A stretch of 64,000 nucleotides of DNA. It comes from Algoriphagus antarcticus (GTDB lineage Bacteria; Bacteroidota; Bacteroidia; Cytophagales; Cyclobacteriaceae). Shown piece by piece: positions 59,951 to 64,000 of this stretch. The stretch spans positions 62,001 through 126,000 of the forward strand of contig NZ_MSSW01000009.1 of assembly GCF_002150685.1 (NCBI RefSeq), read 5' to 3'. The position numbers and the translations under genes were made by a program. The notes under the pieces are model-generated. The model was not told the origin of the DNA, ran no database searches, and was given only the letters and a program-made list of their open reading frames with translations. The first letter of the stretch is position 1, and the number at the start of each line of letters is the position of its first letter.

Positions 59951-61315
59951 TCAACTTGTCTCCAACACCAAAATCTGTTCAGTATTGATCTGATGTATAA
60001 ATTGGCGGAGGATGTAATAAGTCTCAGGAACCTGCGTCACCAGATCAAGTTGTGATGGAATATCATCAGTAATTTGGTCATTTTCCAAGTAGGCAAATCT
60101 GCTCAACATCCCACTTTCAAACATACAATAAGCCGTTTCATTTGAATTTCGTCCAGCAAGCTTAATCAGGATTTCCTTTTGGCTTTCCTTGATCTTTTTC
60201 ATAAACTCCGCCACTCGCTGATTGTATTCCTTTGGCTTCTCTGTGAAATCACAAGCTCCTTCACATCTCACTTCCTCTTCTGGTTCACAATTGACTTTTC
60301 TGAGTCCGCATAGTTTGGGGCAAAGGCCGTATATATTGATACCTGTTTTCAGAAATGAATTAGCCTCTTCCATGGAGAAAAACGATTCAATCGGTTTAAA
60401 AAACTTAGTGATTTTCGAAACTTGAAATCTGCCATAACCCGAATTATCCTCGTAATGGAATAAGCCAAACATCCGTTTAGGAAGCTTCGAAGCAAAATTA
60501 TACTTCGGCCATAATCTCTTGATTTCCAAAGTCTCAAACAGAAGTGCCATAAACTCACTTCCTGTGAGTTCCCATTTCAAATCATGAACTTCAGTTTTGA
60601 GTTTTTGCTTCAGATTTGGAAGCAGCTGCCCCGAAAAGTGATTCTTAAACCGCTCTCTTATATTTATAGCTTTGCCTACGTAGATTACTTTGCCACGCTC
60701 ATCCAGCATGTAATAAACACCACAGGAAGTCGGAATTTCTTTGAATTTTGAATGGGGAAAATTAGGCGGTAAAAAGGCTTCCCCAGTATTCTTTTTGAGC
60801 GATTGATTGATGATTTGATAGTCAGATTTGATCATTCTATCAAATAAAATTGCCGTAGCCTTTGCGTCACCCATGGCTCGGTGCCTGGCTTCGATTTGTA
60901 TTCTTTGACTTTCACAAAGCCTTCCCAAACTATAAGAACCTAATCCTGGATACACTTTTCTACTTAGCCGGACGGTACACAGTTTTGGAGTTTTGAGCTC
61001 CTTGCCTACTTTCAAAAATGCCTCGCGAAGAAATCCGTAATCAAAACTAACATTATGAGCCACGAATACTCTGTCATTGAGCAATTCCCAAAGTTCCTCT
61101 TGAATTGCTGAAAAGGTGGGCTGATGTCGCACCATGAAATTGTCGATTCCAGTTAATCCAGTGATGTAAGTAGGGATCGCTTGCTCTGGATTAAGCAGCG
61201 TCTGATACTCTCTGATAATAGCTTCCCCATCGTGAATCAAAACGGCAACTTCTGTAATACCACCATATTTCGGCGCTCCACCGGTGGTCTCAATATCTAC
61301 TATGGCAAATTCCAT
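59951..61315 (-). CDS. DnaQ-like 3'-5' exonuclease fused to GIY-YIG nuclease
   Basis: 454 residues in two domains. Residues ~1-165 are a DEDDh exonuclease: AIVDIETTGG (D4, E6), FVAHNVSFDYGFL (NxxFD) and RHRAMGDAKAT (HxxxxD). Residues ~195-290 hold a GIY-YIG domain: SCGVYYMLDERGKVIYVGKA, INIRERFKNHFSG, E in LLFETLEIKRLWPKYN. The C-terminal ~165 residues hold CEPEEEVRCEGAC cysteines. The same fusion (UvrC-N-like, Cho-like) is widespread and is often annotated as DNA polymerase III epsilon; DNA repair is the likely function. Confidence 0.92.
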   Translation of the reverse strand: MEFAIVDIETTGGAPKYGGITEVAVLIHDGEAIIREYQTLLNPEQAIPTYITGLTGIDNFMVRHQPTFSAIQEELWELLNDRVFVAHNVSFDYGFLREAFLKVGKELKTPKLCTVRLSRKVYPGLGSYSLGRLCESQRIQIEARHRAMGDAKATAILFDRMIKSDYQIINQSLKKNTGEAFLPPNFPHSKFKEIPTSCGVYYMLDERGKVIYVGKAINIRERFKNHFSGQLLPNLKQKLKTEVHDLKWELTGSEFMALLFETLEIKRLWPKYNFASKLPKRMFGLFHYEDNSGYGRFQVSKITKFFKPIESFFSMEEANSFLKTGINIYGLCPKLCGLRKVNCEPEEEVRCEGACDFTEKPKEYNQRVAEFMKKIKESQKEILIKLAGRNSNETAYCMFESGMLSRFAYLENDQITDDIPSQLDLVTQVPETYYILRQFIHQINTEQILVLETS

Positions 61316-61741
61316 TGGCCAAAAGTAGGAATTAGAATTTTCAGTTTGGAATTAAGTGTCACAGAATGACGTGGTTTGATTGAGTTTTTGATTTTCTGCC
61401 TTCTCGAAAGCTGTTCCTAGGATTCCACCGCCTCGGTCTGTGTCTCCACAGTCCACACTGTATTTCGGTGCGTCGAGACACTGACCACGGTTGAAGACGA
61501 TTAGCCTTCCAAACAAATCTAGACCTCCTCTTCGGCCACAATAAGCTAAAACCAGTATAGGATTAATCTAACACTTTGAAATTCGAACTTCAGTCATTCC
61601 CGTATGTCATCGGGCAGGGGTCATCGGTCATCTCACCATCAGATACACACTCTCCATTCAATTTACTACCACCCATCCTATAAATGCAACTTTGTTTCAA
61701 ATATGTTAGTTAATAATTCGAACGTCTACTATTTTTGCATT
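61316..61741. other. intergenic region upstream of the TonB-dependent receptor
   Basis: About 425 bp between divergent genes, no supported gene. It includes a TAnnTTTG match (TATTTTTG) at 61730-61737, which would place transcription start at about the GTG, so its role is unclear. Confidence 0.4.
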
Positions 61742-64000
61742 GTGAATTTGAAAACACCAATATTATTAACACTTATTCTACTACTTGGACACAAGATCCA
61801 GGCTCAAAATTGCAATCTTTCTATTCGTGGCAAAATCATCCACTTGGAAAATAATGAGCCTATTGAAGCTGCTTATGTGTGGGTAATCGAGGCTGAAGAA
61901 GGTGCGGTTAGTGATAAAAACGGAAATTTCACGATCAAAAATCTTTGTAGTGGCACTTACACTCTTACGATACAATATCTTGGTCATAAAGAGATTAGAG
62001 ATACTGTAACTTTAGAATCCGGCACTTTTACCAAAACCTACAGACTGGAAGAAGTAGCATTGGGTCTAAAAAGCGTGGAAGTGCATGGTCATCGTGATGC
62101 AGTGCAAACTACCACCGCTGTTTCTGCGCTTTATGGAGAAAAACTTCTGGAATCCCGAGGTGAAAATCTCGGAGAAAGTCTAAAGCGAATCTCAGGTGTA
62201 TCTACTTTTTCCACTGGAAATAGCATCTCAAAACCCGTAATCCACGGAATGCACAGTAATCGGATTATGATTATGAATAACGGCATTCGTCTGGAAGGTC
62301 AGCAATGGGGAGCTGAGCACGCTCCGGAAATTGATCCTTTTCTTGCTGATGAAATCACTGTAGTGAAAGGTGCAGAAACAGTGAGATATGGCCCAGAAGC
62401 TATGGGTGGAGTGATTCTGGTAAATCCAGCTCCTCTTCCAACGAAAAAAACAAGCAAAACTAGCCTGAACCTAGTCGGCGGGACAAATGGGCAAATGGGC
62501 AACATCAACTTGGTATATGTAGGTGGCTCACACAAAATTAAAGGTTTGGGATACCGTATTCAAAGCTCTGCCAAAAGATCTGGAAATGTAAAGTCTCCGG
62601 GCTATTTTCAAGACAACACAGGGGTAAGTGAGCTAAATTTAAGTAGCTCGCTGGGTTATAGTAGTTCCAAACTTGGTGTGGAAGCTTATTACAGTCTTTT
62701 CCATACTGAATTGGGAATATTGAACGATTCACATACCGGAAATCTTTCTGATCTGGAAAATATAATTGAGAATGGACGACCATTCGCAGATGGAGAATTT
62801 AGCTACGAAATAGCAAATCCAAAGCAACGGGTAACCCATCATTTGGCTAAATTAAAATCCCACTATCATATTTCTGAAAGCTGGAAATTGAACTTCCAAT
62901 ATGGCTTTCAACTCAATCACAGACAAGAATTTGATAAAAGGCGTGGTGACTTGAATGAAAAAGCAAGCTTAGATCTGGAGCTTTTCACCAATACGATCGA
63001 TCTCTATGTGAACCATACGCATAAGAATGAACTGAGCGGAACTTGGGGAATAAATTTAATTCAACAAGCTAATAGCAATGTTCCAGGCACTGGAGTAACT
63101 CCATTGATCCCTAACTATGACATGGTCAACACAGGTCTGTATGCGATGGAAAAATACTCCAAAGGCCCGCTGGAAGTGGAAGCTGGTGTGAGATATGATT
63201 TTAGAAATGTAAGCACAGCCAGATACATCAATCAGGAGCTGAGAACGGCTGACCTGGATTATCAGAATTTCTCAGCATTCCTAGGCGGACTCTATCATAT
63301 CAGCCCAGATCTTACATTCAATTCAAACATTGGCTCTGCGTGGAGACCTCCGAATGTCAATGAGTTATTCAGTGAAGGACTTCACCATGGTGCTGCCGCA
63401 GTGGAAATCGGTAATTCTGATTTGAAATCAGAGAAATCCCTCAAATGGATCAATGAGCTGCAATATGACGGTAAAAGAACCCATTTGGAGCTAACTGCCT
63501 ACCTCAATCCCATTAGCGACTATATCTTTCTAAATCCTACTGGGGAAGTTTTTGTAAGCCTGAGAGGCACATTCAATGTATATGAATACTTGCAGGCAAA
63601 TGCCCTTTTCTATGGCTTCGACTTTGCAGGAAGCTATGAGTTTACTGACAAAATCAGCGCATACCTCAAAGGGTCCATCGTGCAAGCTAAAAACAGGGAC
63701 GAGGACAACTATTTTCCTTTTATTCCTGCCAATAGAATGGATTGGGGCGTTTCTTATGACTTTGCGAAGGGAACTGATTCCCGGACGAATAAAATAACCT
63801 TGAGTAATGTATTGGTTGCCAAACAAAACAGAGAACCTGATTTTGATATTGCTCCTGCCCCTCCAGCTTATGCGCTTTTCAACATCTCCTACAATAAGCA
63901 ACTGATCATAGGAGATGATAAGCTAAATCTAGGCCTTCAGGTGCAAAACCTCTTCAATACCAGCTATAAAGACTATATGAATCGCTTCCGATACTTCTCT
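61742..64000 (+). CDS. TonB-dependent receptor with CarboxypepD_reg-like N-terminus, truncated by the window end
   Basis: At least 750 residues of an outer-membrane receptor; the 3' end lies beyond the window. Signal peptide TPILLTLILLLGHKIQAQ, CarboxypepD_reg domain (~25-100: GKIIHLENNEPIEAAYVWVI, VSDKNGNFTIKNLCSGTY), plug domain (GENLGESLKRISGVSTFSTG, HGMHSNRIMIMNNGIRLEGQ, VVKGAETVRYGPEAMGGVI), then beta-barrel strands including LGLQVQNLFNTSY near the right edge. GTG start fits the signal peptide; an ATG 13 codons upstream (61703) is possible. The SVEVHGHRDA stretch is histidine-rich. Substrate unknown. Confidence 0.9.
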   Translation, partial: MNLKTPILLTLILLLGHKIQAQNCNLSIRGKIIHLENNEPIEAAYVWVIEAEEGAVSDKNGNFTIKNLCSGTYTLTIQYLGHKEIRDTVTLESGTFTKTYRLEEVALGLKSVEVHGHRDAVQTTTAVSALYGEKLLESRGENLGESLKRISGVSTFSTGNSISKPVIHGMHSNRIMIMNNGIRLEGQQWGAEHAPEIDPFLADEITVVKGAETVRYGPEAMGGVILVNPAPLPTKKTSKTSLNLVGGTNGQMGNINLVYVGGSHKIKGLGYRIQSSAKRSGNVKSPGYFQDNTGVSELNLSSSLGYSSSKLGVEAYYSLFHTELGILNDSHTGNLSDLENIIENGRPFADGEFSYEIANPKQRVTHHLAKLKSHYHISESWKLNFQYGFQLNHRQEFDKRRGDLNEKASLDLELFTNTIDLYVNHTHKNELSGTWGINLIQQANSNVPGTGVTPLIPNYDMVNTGLYAMEKYSKGPLEVEAGVRYDFRNVSTARYINQELRTADLDYQNFSAFLGGLYHISPDLTFNSNIGSAWRPPNVNELFSEGLHHGAAAVEIGNSDLKSEKSLKWINELQYDGKRTHLELTAYLNPISDYIFLNPTGEVFVSLRGTFNVYEYLQANALFYGFDFAGSYEFTDKISAYLKGSIVQAKNRDEDNYFPFIPANRMDWGVSYDFAKGTDSRTNKITLSNVLVAKQNREPDFDIAPAPPAYALFNISYNKQLIIGDDKLNLGLQVQNLFNTSYKDYMNRFRYFS

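Noticed and set aside
1..64000. CRISPR arrays
   Set aside because: No run of regularly spaced identical repeats was seen; repeats found are pairs or dispersed palindromes and no cas genes occur.

Overview
The window looks like a chromosomal segment of a Bacteroidota bacterium, most likely a Cytophagales member of the Cyclobacteriaceae/Algoriphagus type. This is inferred from the moderately AT-rich DNA, gliding/T9SS-type C-terminal sorting domains, DUF1573 repeats, CarboxypepD_reg-like outer-membrane proteins, RHS proteins of the Bacteroidota type, 7TMR-DISM hybrid kinases, and the near absence of Shine-Dalgarno sequences. I recognised no tRNA, rRNA, CRISPR array, transposase or prophage gene.

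1-8.8 kb: the end of an S9 peptidase, riboflavin synthase, Pcm, a hotdog thioesterase, a tight three-gene operon (possible DNA polymerase III psi-like protein, DUF3817 membrane protein, divergent protein-kinase-like protein), a large secreted M14 carboxypeptidase and RmlA. 9-18.4 kb: a UDP-glycosyltransferase directly abutting a GH32 lipoprotein, an NSS amino-acid transporter with a 33-residue MetS-like small subunit, a broken Fer4_19-CDGSH gene, and a KefF/KefC pair. 18.6-24.5 kb: a degenerate acyl-carrier-like protein, YwbE, a nirK-nirV-SCO operon (respiratory nitrite reduction), DUF1456, a fasciclin lipoprotein and a PhnB-like VOC protein.

24.8-41.7 kb: a 911-residue T9SS type-B cargo, two MATE exporters around an AgaI-like deaminase, a Tat-exported metallophosphoesterase, an M19-like amidohydrolase, divergent tryptophan 2,3-dioxygenase and glutaryl-CoA-dehydrogenase-like genes, a response regulator, a DUF1573 protein whose T9SS tail appears to have been cut off by a stop codon and a frameshift, and TrpS. 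41.9-50.4 kb: FabF, a coiled-coil protein, an MDR oxidoreductase, an SDR/3-hydroxyacyl-CoA dehydrogenase pair, a hybrid sensor kinase and a CarboxypepD_reg-like protein.

50.4-54.7 kb is the most unusual part: a graveyard of RHS C-terminal fragments holding two toxin-tip/immunity modules, bounded by 46-bp near-identical repeats derived from the start of a CarboxypepD_reg-like gene and riddled with short palindromic insertions. Comparing the RHS copies with each other shows where those palindromes went in. 54.7-64 kb returns to housekeeping: TopA, SixA, DUF1080 hydrolase, YpfJ-type metallopeptidase, a DnaQ-GIY-YIG fusion, and the start of a TonB-dependent receptor that runs off the end.
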